A stretch of DNA of 64,000 nt from Pseudoalteromonas denitrificans DSM 6059 (GTDB lineage Bacteria; Pseudomonadota; Gammaproteobacteria; Enterobacterales; Alteromonadaceae), in NCBI RefSeq assembly GCF_900112265.1, contig NZ_FOLO01000020.1, forward strand, positions 1-64,000, written 5' to 3'. The stretch's first letter is position 1. Every line of letters starts with the position of its first letter. Under the pieces are notes generated by a model that searched no databases, was not told the DNA's origin, and saw only the letters and a program-made list of their open reading frames with translations. Position numbers and translations under genes: made by a program. Of this stretch, positions 16,000-25,835 are shown piece by piece.

Positions 16000-18027
16000 A
16001 TGGCACCTAGAAAAATCCTCATCACAAGCGCGCTTCCTTACGCAAATGGCCCGACGCATCTTGGCCATATGTTAGAATATATTCAAACTGATATCTGGTC
16101 TCGCTTTCAAAAGTTGAGAGGCCATGAAGCATACTATGTTTGTGCTGATGATGCTCACGGTACACCGATCATGTTAAATGCTCAAAAGCAAGGCATTACA
16201 CCAGAAGAAATGGTTGCTGCAGTTAGTTTTGAGCGACAAAGAGATTTTGCTGATTTTAATATCAAATTTGATAATTACCACAGCACCCATTCTGAAGAAA
16301 ATAAAGCGCTCAGCTCACTCATTTACACACGATTAAATGATGCTGGCTTCATAAAAAAGCGTACAATAGAACAGTTATTCGATCCTGAAAAGTCAATTTT
16401 CTTACCCGATCGATTTGTGACAGGTACGTGTCCAAGCTGTGACTCAATAGATCAAAATGGGGATAGCTGTGATTCATGTGGTGCAACATACAGTCCTACA
16501 GAACTAAAAAATCCAAAATCAGCTATGTCAGGTGCAACTCCTGTACTTAAAGATTCAGAACATTTTTTCTTTGACTTGCCGGCATTTGAAGGCATGTTAA
16601 AAGAGTGGTTACATTCTGGCTCTATTCAAGAAGAAATGGCAAATAAGCTACAAGAATGGTTTACTGATGGTCTTCAACAATGGGATATTAGCCGAGATGC
16701 ACCTTATTTTGGTTTTGAGATCCCTGGTGAACCTGGTAAGTACTTTTATGTTTGGCTCGATGCGCCTATCGGCTACATGGCAAGCTTTAAAAACCTATGC
16801 GACAAATCGAACCTAAGTTTCGATGAGTTTTGGGCTGAAGATTCAAAAGCTGAGTTATACCATTTCATTGGAAAAGATATAATTTATTTCCATAGCTTGT
16901 TTTGGCCAGCCATGCTTGATGGTGCAAAATTCCGTAAACCAACAAATGTGTTTGCTCATGGCTTTGTAACAGTCAATGGCGCAAAAATGTCAAAATCTAA
17001 AGGCACATTTATCAAAGCCCGGACATATTTAGAACATTTAAACCCTGAATATTTACGCTACTATTTTGCCGCTAAGCTTAATTCTGGCATTACTGATTTT
17101 GATTTGAACCTAGAAGACTTTGCACAACGTGTAAATTCAGATCTCGTTGGTAAAGTTGTAAACATTGCAAGTCGATGTGCAGGGTTCATCACTAAAAAAT
17201 TCGATGGTAAGTTAAGCGATACAATAATGGATCAAACATTATTGACAGAATTCCAAAATGCATCCGAATCAATCGCAAACAGCTATGAAACGCGTGAATA
17301 TGGTCGTGCAATTCGTGAAATAATGGCATTAGCAGATAAAGCAAATCAGTTTATTGATACAAATGCGCCTTGGGTATTAATAAAAAATGAAGAGACTCAA
17401 GAACAAGCACATCAAGTCTGTTCATTAGGTATTAACTTATTCCGCTTATTAATGGTTTACTTAAAACCGGTATTGCCAGAAATGGCAAATAATGTTGAGG
17501 CTTTCCTAAATGAAGAACTAACTTGGGAAAGTGCTAAAACACAACTTACAAGCCATGAAATCACTAAATTCAAAGCATTAATGCAACGCGTTGAAATGGA
17601 CAAAGTAAATGCTATGCTAGATGATTCAAAGGAAAGTCTAGAAGCAACGACACAGGCTGTGATAGACCCAAATAGCCCATTAGCAAAAGAACCAATAGCT
17701 GATGAAATTGAATTTGATGATTTTGCTAAAGTCGACTTACGTGTTGCTTTAATCGCTAAAGCAGAACATGTAAAAGGTGCAGATAAGTTATTGAAGCTAA
17801 CATTAGATTTAGGCGGCGAAACACGCCAAGTTTTTGCAGGCATAAAATCAGCTTATCAGCCAGAAGAAATTGAAGGTAAACTAACTGTTATGGTCGCAAA
17901 CTTAAAACCCCGAAAAATGCGGTTTGGTATGTCTGAAGGCATGGTATTAGCTGCGGGACCTGGCGGAAAAGAAATTCATATTTTGAATCCAGATGAAGGT
18001 TCAAAACCAGGCATGCGTGTAATGTAA
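16000..18027 (+). CDS. metG: Methionine-tRNA ligase
   Basis: The 675-residue enzyme charges tRNA-Met. It has the class I signature [14 protein letters not shown] (HIGH-type motif), a zinc knuckle with CPSC and CDSC near residues 146-162, and [11 protein letters not shown] (KMSKS) near residue 333. The anticodon-binding helical domain and a C-terminal tRNA-binding EMAP-like domain ([16 protein letters not shown] to the end) follow. Size and domain order match E. coli MetG (677). Confidence 0.98.
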   Translation: MAPRKILITSALPYANGPTHLGHMLEYIQTDIWSRFQKLRGHEAYYVCADDAHGTPIMLNAQKQGITPEEMVAAVSFERQRDFADFNIKFDNYHSTHSEENKALSSLIYTRLNDAGFIKKRTIEQLFDPEKSIFLPDRFVTGTCPSCDSIDQNGDSCDSCGATYSPTELKNPKSAMSGATPVLKDSEHFFFDLPAFEGMLKEWLHSGSIQEEMANKLQEWFTDGLQQWDISRDAPYFGFEIPGEPGKYFYVWLDAPIGYMASFKNLCDKSNLSFDEFWAEDSKAELYHFIGKDIIYFHSLFWPAMLDGAKFRKPTNVFAHGFVTVNGAKMSKSKGTFIKARTYLEHLNPEYLRYYFAAKLNSGITDFDLNLEDFAQRVNSDLVGKVVNIASRCAGFITKKFDGKLSDTIMDQTLLTEFQNASESIANSYETREYGRAIREIMALADKANQFIDTNAPWVLIKNEETQEQAHQVCSLGINLFRLLMVYLKPVLPEMANNVEAFLNEELTWESAKTQLTSHEITKFKALMQRVEMDKVNAMLDDSKESLEATTQAVIDPNSPLAKEPIADEIEFDDFAKVDLRVALIAKAEHVKGADKLLKLTLDLGGETRQVFAGIKSAYQPEEIEGKLTVMVANLKPRKMRFGMSEGMVLAAGPGGKEIHILNPDEGSKPGMRVM

Positions 18028-18053
18028 GCGCAATACAATAATAAGTTTAGCTT

Positions 18054-18084
18054 AGCTGTTACTTCACGATGTAGCAGCTTTTTT
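18054..18084 (+). terminator. Rho-independent terminator after metG
   Basis: The stem AGCTGTTAC (18054-18062) pairs with GTAGCAGCT (18071-18079) with one mismatch and is followed by TTTTT. Confidence 0.75.
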
Positions 18085-18342
18085 ACACCTTACTTTTAAT
18101 AAAATCTGATAAAAGTTAACTCTTTTGAAAGCATTCCTTAACCCACTCTTATGTTTATTAATAAAATTCAATTTACCTCTATTAAAAACTTGAAAATGAT
18201 ATACCATGTGAATCATATAACTGAGAGTAATTAAAGCTTAATATTTCTTTTTTTACTAAATTTGCTTCCCGCAACAATAATTTATAGACCTATTACTCTA
18301 ATCAGTTATAAAATAAAAGTGCAAGTAAATAATAGGACAGCC
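18085..18342. other. Intergenic region before the coiled-coil gene
   Basis: Counting from the metG stop, 315 bp have no gene. After the metG terminator the sequence is AT-rich with no recognisable RNA or repeat, and it presumably carries the promoter of the coiled-coil gene. I see no clear -35/-10 pair. Confidence 0.5.
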
Positions 18343-20031
18343 ATGACAACTCATTACTCTCAAATAAAAAAAATATGTAATGCACTTTACGATAGTAAAG
18401 AGGGATTATCTTTAGAACGTATTTTTGAACAAACTACCTTGCCAAAATCTGAAGTATTGATCCATTATAAAAAATGGCGAACAGAAGCAGCTAATGAGTC
18501 TTTTGCATCGGAGTCCGAAGCCAAAAATAATACAAACATAAACCAACTTCCTTTTAGCAATAATTTTATAACAGCTTTTAATGCAGAAGTTGCAACCCAG
18601 GCTAAAGAATTAAACAAAGAAACAGAACAAAAATTAGAAATTGCAGTTGAAGTTGAAAAAAATACCTCTATAAGCCTTCAAGAAGCTGAAAAAAACATTA
18701 TTGAACTTAATGCTGAGATATCAAACCTTGAAGCACATATTTTAGATCAAAAAACACAATTTAATGATGAAGTCAGTGAGCTAAAAAGTAATTTAGAAAC
18801 AACAACAATTCAATTAACAAAAGATTATGAAATAAAAACAACTCAACTCATAGAAACAAATAAATCTGAAATAACTGACTTAACGAATAGTTTTGAAGAT
18901 AAAATTACAGGTTTAAATCAAGAAAAAGAAGAAATATCTTTAATTGCAAAAAACTATGAAACTGACATTATTGAACTTAACAAAAACCACAAAAAAGAAG
19001 TCACAGAACAAAGCGGAAAATATAAAAATGAAATAGCTGAGTCAAAAAATAAACTTGAAGAAAAAATAGCTCTCATGACCCAAGATCATGAAGTTCAAGT
19101 TGAGCACTTAACTAAAAGTCATGATGACATCATCAGTAACAATGTAACTGCTCATGAAAAACAAGTTACAGATTTAACTGAAAATTATGAAACAAAGCTA
19201 TCAACTCAGGCAGATAATTTCAAAACACAGTCTACTGAAGTTACTGATAAACATAACGCTGAAACAACTCAGTTAACAGATGACTATGAAACGAAGATAG
19301 CAGAATTAACCAAAAATAAAGAAGCTCATATAGAAGAAGCTAAACAAACATATACTTTACAAATTAACGAATTAACTGATGATGTATCAAACAAAGCCCA
19401 AGAGTTAGGTAGCTTAAAAGAATCTTTGAATCAAACTGAAACTGAAAATACCCAACTTAAAACTCAGTTAGATGATACAGAAGTACAACTCACACAAAAT
19501 ACACAAAGCCTTACTGATGCACAAGAAGCTAAGACATTATTACAGACAACATTAAAACAAACAGAGACTAGGCTTCATGATTTAAAAACTCAAAATACTG
19601 AAGCAAATGAACATAATCAAAGTTTAAGTGAAACAATCAAAACACAAAAAGAGAGCGTAGAAAAAGCACAAACACTCTCCGAAACAGCAAAAAAATCTCT
19701 GCAAGATATGAATAAGGAAAACCAAAAACTCATAGAGCAAATGAGTTTTATCAGAAATAATTCAACCTCAACCTTAGAAAGGTTAACAAATAAGTCTGAA
19801 CAGGCTTTCACAAAAATCCGAACCCTTGAAGAAAACCTCAGTAAAGAGCAAGCCGCCAGTTACCAAGCCAAATCTGAAAATGAAAGATTAAATGAACAGC
19901 TCGCATTCATAAAGCAAAACTCTAGTACAACATTTGAACGCTTAACAAAAAGTGCCGAGCAGGCAATGAGTAAAGTTCGTACATTGGAAAAAGAAAATGC
20001 CGAGTTAAAGGACAATATGGCCTCAGTCTAA
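18343..20031 (+). CDS. Long coiled-coil protein with possible KfrA-like N-terminal DNA-binding domain
   Basis: The 562-residue protein starts with a small helical domain (residues 1-45: YSQIKKICNALYDSKEG, then LERIFEQTTLPKSEVLIHYKKWR). Its pattern resembles the KfrA N-terminal DNA-binding domain of plasmid KfrA proteins. Residues about 85-560 are almost entirely heptad-like coiled coil rich in Glu, Lys, Thr and Gln, with repeated TELTxxYETKI-like blocks. Two related 35-residue modules (about 465-499 and 518-552; 19 identical positions by my count) close the protein. The start at 18343 has AGGA upstream. The in-frame extension to 18262 is unsupported. The 3' end overlaps the convergent acetyltransferase gene by 4 bp. 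A role in nucleoid or cell organisation is only inference. Confidence 0.7.
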   Translation: MTTHYSQIKKICNALYDSKEGLSLERIFEQTTLPKSEVLIHYKKWRTEAANESFASESEAKNNTNINQLPFSNNFITAFNAEVATQAKELNKETEQKLEIAVEVEKNTSISLQEAEKNIIELNAEISNLEAHILDQKTQFNDEVSELKSNLETTTIQLTKDYEIKTTQLIETNKSEITDLTNSFEDKITGLNQEKEEISLIAKNYETDIIELNKNHKKEVTEQSGKYKNEIAESKNKLEEKIALMTQDHEVQVEHLTKSHDDIISNNVTAHEKQVTDLTENYETKLSTQADNFKTQSTEVTDKHNAETTQLTDDYETKIAELTKNKEAHIEEAKQTYTLQINELTDDVSNKAQELGSLKESLNQTETENTQLKTQLDDTEVQLTQNTQSLTDAQEAKTLLQTTLKQTETRLHDLKTQNTEANEHNQSLSETIKTQKESVEKAQTLSETAKKSLQDMNKENQKLIEQMSFIRNNSTSTLERLTNKSEQAFTKIRTLEENLSKEQAASYQAKSENERLNEQLAFIKQNSSTTFERLTKSAEQAMSKVRTLEKENAELKDNMASV

Positions 20032-20588
20032 AGTGCTTTGACTTTAACCGCAGGGTTACCCAGATACAAACTATCTGGGTCAACATTTTTTGAAACAAGA
20101 CTCCCTGCACCTATCACACTATTATCACCAATTTTTACGCCAGGTAATATAATAACACCTGCGGCAATCCAAACATTTTTTCCTATAGTCACTTCTTGCG
20201 CATAATTATTTTTTTTCAGTCGTTCGGTAGGATTTATATCATGTGTTACAGTCAAAATTTGAACATTAGGTCCTATTAAGGAGTCTTCTCCAATTCGCAC
20301 TTCACCGCCATCTAAAATAGTGCAATTAATATTAATATAAACACGGTCACCTAAAGTTAATTGATCTGCATAATCACAATGAAACCCAGATTCAATAAAT
20401 ACATCTTGCCCACACTCTTTAAATAAAGATTTTAATCGTTTAAGGTTGCCTCTGCTAGGGCTACGGCTAAACTGCCGACAAACCTCATGAACATGTTTTC
20501 TTTTTTGTATTAATTCAGATGACAAGCTATTAAATAGTTGTTTCACTATGGATCTCTCTAAGTGTTGACGGATAAAAACTTTAACCAA
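20028..20588 (-). CDS. Left-handed beta-helix O-acetyltransferase (maltose/galactoside acetyltransferase-like)
   Basis: The 186-residue protein consists of an N-terminal helical part (1-60) and a hexapeptide-repeat beta-helix (FIESGFHCDYADQLTLGDRVYININ; VRIGEDSLIGPNVQILTVTHDINPTER; VTIGKNVWIAAGVIILPGVKIGDNSVIGAGSLV). The catalytic His is in THDINP, as in Maa and LacA, and GNPAVK closes the domain. The acceptor sugar or alcohol is unknown. It follows the ABC exporter gene by 54 bp on the same strand. Confidence 0.9.
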   Translation of the reverse strand: MVKVFIRQHLERSIVKQLFNSLSSELIQKRKHVHEVCRQFSRSPSRGNLKRLKSLFKECGQDVFIESGFHCDYADQLTLGDRVYININCTILDGGEVRIGEDSLIGPNVQILTVTHDINPTERLKKNNYAQEVTIGKNVWIAAGVIILPGVKIGDNSVIGAGSLVSKNVDPDSLYLGNPAVKVKAL

Positions 20589-20642
20589 ACAAAATAGTTT
20601 TACACAATAAACTTGATTAAAGCTCTGTTTATAAATACTTTA

Positions 20643-22433
20643 CTAGCGTACTACATCCGATTGTTTACGCCATAAATCAGCATAAAAACCATTTTTAACA
20701 AGCAAATCTTGATGCGTACCCTGTTCTTTAATTTTCCCCTTTTCCATATACAAGATTTCATCAGCATCAATTATGGTAGATAACCTATGTGCAATTACTA
20801 AACTTGTATGTCCTGTTGCAACTTGTTTTAGTGTTTCCATTATCGCAGCTTCATTATGACTATCAAGTGAGGATGTTGCTTCATCAAATATTAAAATTGG
20901 TGTGTTTTTTAATAAACTTCGTGCAATAGCAACTCTTTGTTTTTCTCCCCCTGAAAGTTTTAATCCGCGTTCCCCAACCTGAGTATTCAGTTTATCTGGC
21001 AATGAATTAACAAAGTCACTTAATTGTGCATCTGCAATAGCTTTATTAACTTCTTTATCTGTAGCACTTAACCTACCATAACGCACATTTTCTAAAATAC
21101 TGTTATTAAATAACACTGTATCTTGCGGTACAATCGCAATCAATTTACGTACAGAGTCTAATGAATAGCTTTTAATACTTTTATGACTAATCAAAATGTC
21201 ACCACTACTGGCATCATAAAAACGATATAATAATTTTGTAATAGTCGATTTACCCGCACCACTTGGACCTACAATTGCTATTTTTTTACCTGCTTCTATA
21301 TTAAAAGTTAATCCTTTAATGGTATTTTTTTTATTTTGATAAGAAAAACTGACATTTTTGAATTCAATACAGGCATTTATTAGCTCCAGATTTTTAGCAT
21401 TACCATCTTCAAAAGTTTTTGATTTTATAGCCAGTAACTTAAACATATTTTCTATATTTGTTAATGAACCTTTAATCTCTCTATATACAAAACCTAAAAA
21501 ATTTAATGGTATAAATATTTGCATCATAAAAGCATTCACTAATACAAAATCACCTAATGTCATATTTTTTTGTGCAACATCAAGTGAAGCCAAAGCTAAA
21601 GTTGCAGTCATTGCAAGTGCGATGATCAAAGCTTGCCCACCATTAAGTGCAAACAGCGACAAGCGGTTTTTACGCCTTGCATTTTGCCACTGAGCTAAAT
21701 CTTTATCATACTCAGCTTTTTCATACCCTTCATTATTAAAGTATTTAACCGTTTCAAAATTTAAAAGACTATCAACTGCACGGGAGTTTGACTGGTTATC
21801 AGCTAAATTAGCTTCTTTTATATATTTTATTCGCCAGTTTGTAGCCTTTACTGAAAATAAAATGTACAAAAAAACCGCTACAATGATTACGAGTGCATAT
21901 TTAACTCCATAATTAACACTGAGTATACCAACAACAAAACTGAGCTCTAATATAGTTGGCCCAATATTAAAAACAAAAAAACGCATTACAAAGCTTATTC
22001 CTGAAACACCTCTTTCGATATCTCTAGCTAAGCCACCTGTTTTACGATTTAAATGAAATTCAAGATCAAGCTGATGAATATGAGAAAATACTTTTAAGCT
22101 GATCTGACGCATCGCACTTTCAGTCACTCTGCCAAAAAGCACGTCTCTGAGTTCAGAAAAAAGTACATTTGTGAAACGTACTAAACCATAAGCGGCAACA
22201 AGCATTAACGGTAGTATTAATTCAGGAGATGCTAAATCTTGTTGTTTTTCTAATAAATCAACCGTATTTTTTAAAATAAAAGGTAAATAAACACTTGCTA
22301 CCTTAGCCAATGCTAAGCAACAAAAAGCAAGGATAATACGGCTCTTATATTCAGTTAAATATGGTAAAACTTGCTTAAATACACGTAAATTAAATTGGCT
22401 ATCAGGATCTGGGATTGTAAAATCATGCTTCAT
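20643..22433 (-). CDS. Atm1/HMT-type ABC exporter (fused permease and ATPase)
   Basis: The 596-residue half transporter has six membrane helices in residues about 25-310. The nucleotide-binding domain has Walker A GPSGAGKST near residue 385, Q-loop AIVPQDTVLFN, signature LSGGEKQRVAIARSLL, Walker B ILIFDEATSSLD and H-loop AHRLSTI. The N-terminal DPDSQFNLRVFKQVLPYL and ARDIERGVSGISFVMRFFVFNIGPTILEL are characteristic of the Atm1/ABCB7/HMT1 group. Members export glutathione-linked sulfur or metal conjugates. The substrate is inferred. Confidence 0.9.
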   Translation of the reverse strand: MKHDFTIPDPDSQFNLRVFKQVLPYLTEYKSRIILAFCCLALAKVASVYLPFILKNTVDLLEKQQDLASPELILPLMLVAAYGLVRFTNVLFSELRDVLFGRVTESAMRQISLKVFSHIHQLDLEFHLNRKTGGLARDIERGVSGISFVMRFFVFNIGPTILELSFVVGILSVNYGVKYALVIIVAVFLYILFSVKATNWRIKYIKEANLADNQSNSRAVDSLLNFETVKYFNNEGYEKAEYDKDLAQWQNARRKNRLSLFALNGGQALIIALAMTATLALASLDVAQKNMTLGDFVLVNAFMMQIFIPLNFLGFVYREIKGSLTNIENMFKLLAIKSKTFEDGNAKNLELINACIEFKNVSFSYQNKKNTIKGLTFNIEAGKKIAIVGPSGAGKSTITKLLYRFYDASSGDILISHKSIKSYSLDSVRKLIAIVPQDTVLFNNSILENVRYGRLSATDKEVNKAIADAQLSDFVNSLPDKLNTQVGERGLKLSGGEKQRVAIARSLLKNTPILIFDEATSSLDSHNEAAIMETLKQVATGHTSLVIAHRLSTIIDADEILYMEKGKIKEQGTHQDLLVKNGFYADLWRKQSDVVR

Positions 22434-22734
22434 ATATATTAGTGCCTATTTGGGTACTTTTAGTCGTCAAGCTCACAGCTAAAGACAGCTAAAGCTTTTC
22501 CTAAGACTTAGGTATATGTATACTAACTCGAAGTAATTAAATTAGCATGACCTATTTTTACAGCCTTTTGTCGCTTTTTATTTGTGATAAATAACGATAT
22601 GAAATAAATTATGGATGATTACTGACACACATACACATGGCCACCCGTTCAATATAGCGTGATTTTCACATATATAAAACGAAAGCAATTATAACATACA
22701 GGCCAAAACGATAAATTGATTTAGGAAATTAACA
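22434..22734. other. Divergent promoter region of exporter and peptide transporter
   Basis: About 300 bp without a gene. It holds a 13-bp palindrome CCTAAGACTTAGG at 22500-22512 and direct repeats of CAGCTAAAG near 22476 and 22486. No further structure is evident. The transporter gene has AGGAAAT before its ATG. Confidence 0.5.
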
Positions 22735-24159
22735 ATGAGTTCGATTCCAAAGACTGGAGATTTTTTAGGGCATCCTAAAGGACTCTTTCTATTGTTCGGC
22801 ACAGAGATGTGGGAACGATTCAGCTATTACGGTATGCGCGCAATTTTAGTACTGTATTTAGTAGACTTAGTAGAAAGAGGTGGTTTAGGTTTTACCCGTG
22901 GTGATGCATTAAGCTTATACGGTACTTTCACCATGTTGGTTTATTTAACTCCACTCATCGGTGGCTGGTTAGCCGATAACGTATTAGGTCAACGAAAGTC
23001 GATCATTATTGGTGGTCTATTAATGGCTTTAGGCCAATTTACTTTAGGTACGCCGCACGAATTTGTTGCTGGTTTTGAAATAGAAATGTTTTATGCCGGT
23101 CTTGCACTATTAATCTGTGGTAACGGTTTATTTAAACCAAATATTTCAACTATGGTGGGCGATCTTTATAAAGATGGTGATCATCGTCGTGATGGTGCAT
23201 TTACTATTTTCTATATGGGTATTAACTTAGGTGCAGCTATTGCACCAATCGTTGTAGGTACTATTGCTGAAAAAGTTGCATGGCAATATGGTTTTGTTGC
23301 TGCAGGTGTAGGTATGATTATATCTGTTATTATGATTTACACTTTAGGTAACAAGTACCTTGGCAACATAGGTGTTGTACCGGCAGCCGTTGTTTCAAAA
23401 GCAAATAGTAAATCAGATAAAAAAGAACCTCTAACAAAAGAAGAAAGAGACCGCATCAAAGTAATTTTCATTATGAGCGCTTTCACTATTATATTCTGGG
23501 CTGGTTTTGAACAAGCTGGTGGTTTAATGAATATTTTTGCAAATGATTACACTGACAGAATGATAGGCGCATTTGAAGTACCGGCAAGTTGGTTCCAATC
23601 TGTAAATGCTATTTTCATTGTTATGTTTGCACCTATCATCGCAACAATCTGGGTTAAAATGGGCCCTAATGAACCTACTTCCCCTGTTAAGTTTGCTTTT
23701 GGTATGTTCTTCCTAGCAATTGGTTTCTTATTCATGATTGGTGCAACGATGCAACAAGGTGGTGATGTTACAGTTAAGACCTCAATGTCTTGGTTAATTT
23801 TTGCTTACCTTTTCCATACGTTAGGTGAGTTATGTTTATCTCCAATTGGTTTATCTATGGTTTCTAAACTTGCACCTATGCGTTTAGCTTCAATGCTTAT
23901 GGGTATTTGGTTCTTATTTACAGCAATGGCAAATAAAGTTGCTGCATTTGTTGGTAGTTTCATCGGTGAAGGTGCCGACTCTGTAGATAATGCTATGGCA
24001 ATCTTTGCGGGTATCGCAATTACAGCAACAGTTTCTGGTATTGTTTTATACCTGATCAGTGGCAAATTAGTTGATTGGATGCACGGCGCAGAAGGCAATA
24101 CTGAGCATACTGAAGAAGAAAACTTAGAAGAAGAATTAGAAATAACAGCAACACGTTAA
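22735..24159 (+). CDS. POT/PTR2 family proton-coupled di-/tripeptide transporter
   Basis: The 474-residue protein has about 14 membrane segments. The family signature GTEMWERFSYYGMRAILVLYLVD near residue 22 contains the ExxERFxYY proton-coupling motif. FYMGINLGAAIAPIVVG and the C-terminal half (ISLYLFHTLGELCLSPIGLS-type segment near residue 365) also fit the family. It is closest to the DtpA-like bacterial POT transporters. The acidic C-terminus (EEENLEEELE) is cytoplasmic. The gene stands alone, with its own terminator. Confidence 0.93.
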   Translation: MSSIPKTGDFLGHPKGLFLLFGTEMWERFSYYGMRAILVLYLVDLVERGGLGFTRGDALSLYGTFTMLVYLTPLIGGWLADNVLGQRKSIIIGGLLMALGQFTLGTPHEFVAGFEIEMFYAGLALLICGNGLFKPNISTMVGDLYKDGDHRRDGAFTIFYMGINLGAAIAPIVVGTIAEKVAWQYGFVAAGVGMIISVIMIYTLGNKYLGNIGVVPAAVVSKANSKSDKKEPLTKEERDRIKVIFIMSAFTIIFWAGFEQAGGLMNIFANDYTDRMIGAFEVPASWFQSVNAIFIVMFAPIIATIWVKMGPNEPTSPVKFAFGMFFLAIGFLFMIGATMQQGGDVTVKTSMSWLIFAYLFHTLGELCLSPIGLSMVSKLAPMRLASMLMGIWFLFTAMANKVAAFVGSFIGEGADSVDNAMAIFAGIAITATVSGIVLYLISGKLVDWMHGAEGNTEHTEEENLEEELEITATR

Positions 24160-24174
24160 TTCTCATTTTCAATT

Positions 24175-24206
24175 AAAAAAACCAAAGATTACTCTTTGGT
24201 TTTTTT
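24175..24206. terminator. Terminator after the peptide transporter gene
   Basis: The stem ACCAAAGA (24181-24188) / TCTTTGGT (24193-24200) has a four-base loop, an upstream A-run and a downstream run of T residues. It is strong on the plus strand and could also act on the minus strand. Confidence 0.9.
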
Positions 24207-24640
24207 ATGCCTGTAAAATACTAAATAGTACTCCTGATATTTTCAATCATTTTTCAACAACACATCCACTCGTATCGAATTCTTTACAATATACTAGTCA
24301 TCCTATTCACATATTAGTGACTGAACTTTACAAATAAAGCTAAAACCAAAGTCAAATTTAAATACCGAAAAATCAACAAGTTAAACCTTTCATAAAGCCT
24401 ATTCATTTCAGTTTTAAATCTTATCTAAGTTTTATTTTCCTCACAAGAGCAGTTTATTGAACTCTATATTCACACATAAACCCAGTCATTAAACTTTGTT
24501 CATTAAACTGTACAAACTCACCCCTTTACTAATTTAGTGTCAGGTCTTTTACTTATCATAATAATAGTTAATTATTCGTAACAAGTGATACTAACTATAT
24601 TAAATACGAATTTTTAGATAGATTTGTAGGAGCATTTAAA
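24207..24640. other. AT-rich 434-bp intergenic region before hpd
   Basis: I find no open reading frame, tRNA-like structure or strong repeat here. It should hold the hpd promoter. I looked for a TyrR/PhhR-type box (TGTAAA-N6-TTTACA) and found none with a good match. Confidence 0.5.
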
Positions 24641-25687
24641 ATGAGCGAATCAACTAATCCATTAGGTTTAATGGGCATCGAATTTACAGAGTATGCAACA
24701 CCAGATGCTGATTACATGGAACAAGTGTTTACTGACTTTGGTTTTTCAAAATTAAAGACTTTTAAAGGTAAAGACATTGTTTATTTCAATCAAAATGATA
24801 TCCACTTTTTACTAAATAATAGCCGTGAAGGTTTTTCTGCAGAATTTGCTAAAAGCCATGGTCCTGCGATTTGTTCTATGGGCTGGCGTGTAGCTGATGC
24901 TGACGCTGCATTTGAAGAAGCAGTTAAACGTGGTGCAAAACCTGCAACTGATTCAACGCATAAAGATTTACCTTACCCTGCTATTTTCGGTATAGGTGAT
25001 AGCTTAATTTATTTCATTGATATTTTTGGTAATAAAGGGTCTATCTACGTTAATGACTTTGAAGATTTGGCAGAACAAAATGTTGTTGAAGATAAAGGGT
25101 TCTTAAGAATAGATCATTTAACGAACAATGTTTATCAAGGTACTATGGAGACATGGGCTAACTTCTATAAAGATATATTTGGTTTTACTGAAGTTCGCTA
25201 TTTTGATATTAAAGGTGTTGAAACAGCACTTATTTCATACGCACTTAAGTCTCCTTGTGAAACTTTCTGTATTCCTATTAACGAAGGTAAAGGCGATAAG
25301 AATAACCAAATTGATGAGTACTTAGAAAAATACGATGGCCCTGGTGTACAACATATTGCCTTTTTAACTAACGATCTTGTAAGTTCACTGGATAAACTAG
25401 ACCAATCTACTATTGCCACATTAGATATCATTCCTGAATACTACGATACAATTTTTGATCGTGTTCCATGGGTTAAAGAAGATAAAGAAAAAATCAAAAA
25501 ACACCAAATCTTAGTAGATAGCCAAGGTGATGATTGTTATTTACTTCAGATTTTCTCTAAAAATTTATTTGGTCCAATCTTCATTGAAATGATCCAACGT
25601 GTTGACGATGGTGGTTTCGGTGAAGGTAATTTCCAAGCATTATTTGAATCAATTGAAAGAGACCAAAGAAAACGTGGTGTACTTTAA
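24641..25687 (+). CDS. hpd: 4-hydroxyphenylpyruvate dioxygenase
   Basis: HPPD converts 4-hydroxyphenylpyruvate to homogentisate, the second step of tyrosine breakdown. The 348-residue protein has the two-domain VOC fold. The three Fe(II) ligands are visible: His in FLRIDHLTNNV (near 156), His in GVQHIAFLTND (near 236) and Glu in FGPIFIEMIQR (near 314). The C-terminal GFGEGNFQALFESIERDQ gate helix is intact. Strong AGGAG precedes the ATG. The terminator at 25724 separates it from fah. Its substrate could come from the aminotransferase at 34735 or from tyrA product metabolism. Confidence 0.96.
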   Translation: MSESTNPLGLMGIEFTEYATPDADYMEQVFTDFGFSKLKTFKGKDIVYFNQNDIHFLLNNSREGFSAEFAKSHGPAICSMGWRVADADAAFEEAVKRGAKPATDSTHKDLPYPAIFGIGDSLIYFIDIFGNKGSIYVNDFEDLAEQNVVEDKGFLRIDHLTNNVYQGTMETWANFYKDIFGFTEVRYFDIKGVETALISYALKSPCETFCIPINEGKGDKNNQIDEYLEKYDGPGVQHIAFLTNDLVSSLDKLDQSTIATLDIIPEYYDTIFDRVPWVKEDKEKIKKHQILVDSQGDDCYLLQIFSKNLFGPIFIEMIQRVDDGGFGEGNFQALFESIERDQRKRGVL

Positions 25688-25723
25688 ATAAAGATTTAAA
25701 ACAGTTCCAAATTGCTAAGAACT

Positions 25724-25750
25724 AAAGCAGATTTTTAATCTGCTTTTTTC
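25724..25750 (+). terminator. Rho-independent terminator after hpd
   Basis: The stem AAAGCAGATT (25724-25733) / AATCTGCTTT (25737-25746) is followed by further T residues. Confidence 0.88.
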
Positions 25751-25835
25751 TATTTTTACACTTTAAATAATTACAATCGGCTATATCTATATACAATAGA
25801 TTTTTTAAAATGACATAGTCCGAAAAGGAAACTTT

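Noticed and set aside
18262..18342. N-terminal extension of the coiled-coil gene
   Set aside because: No ribosome binding site is seen before 18262, while AGGA precedes the ATG at 18343.
24207..24640. TyrR/PhhR operator upstream of hpd
   Set aside because: I checked each TGTA- and TTTACA-like stretch and none gave both half-sites at six-base spacing.
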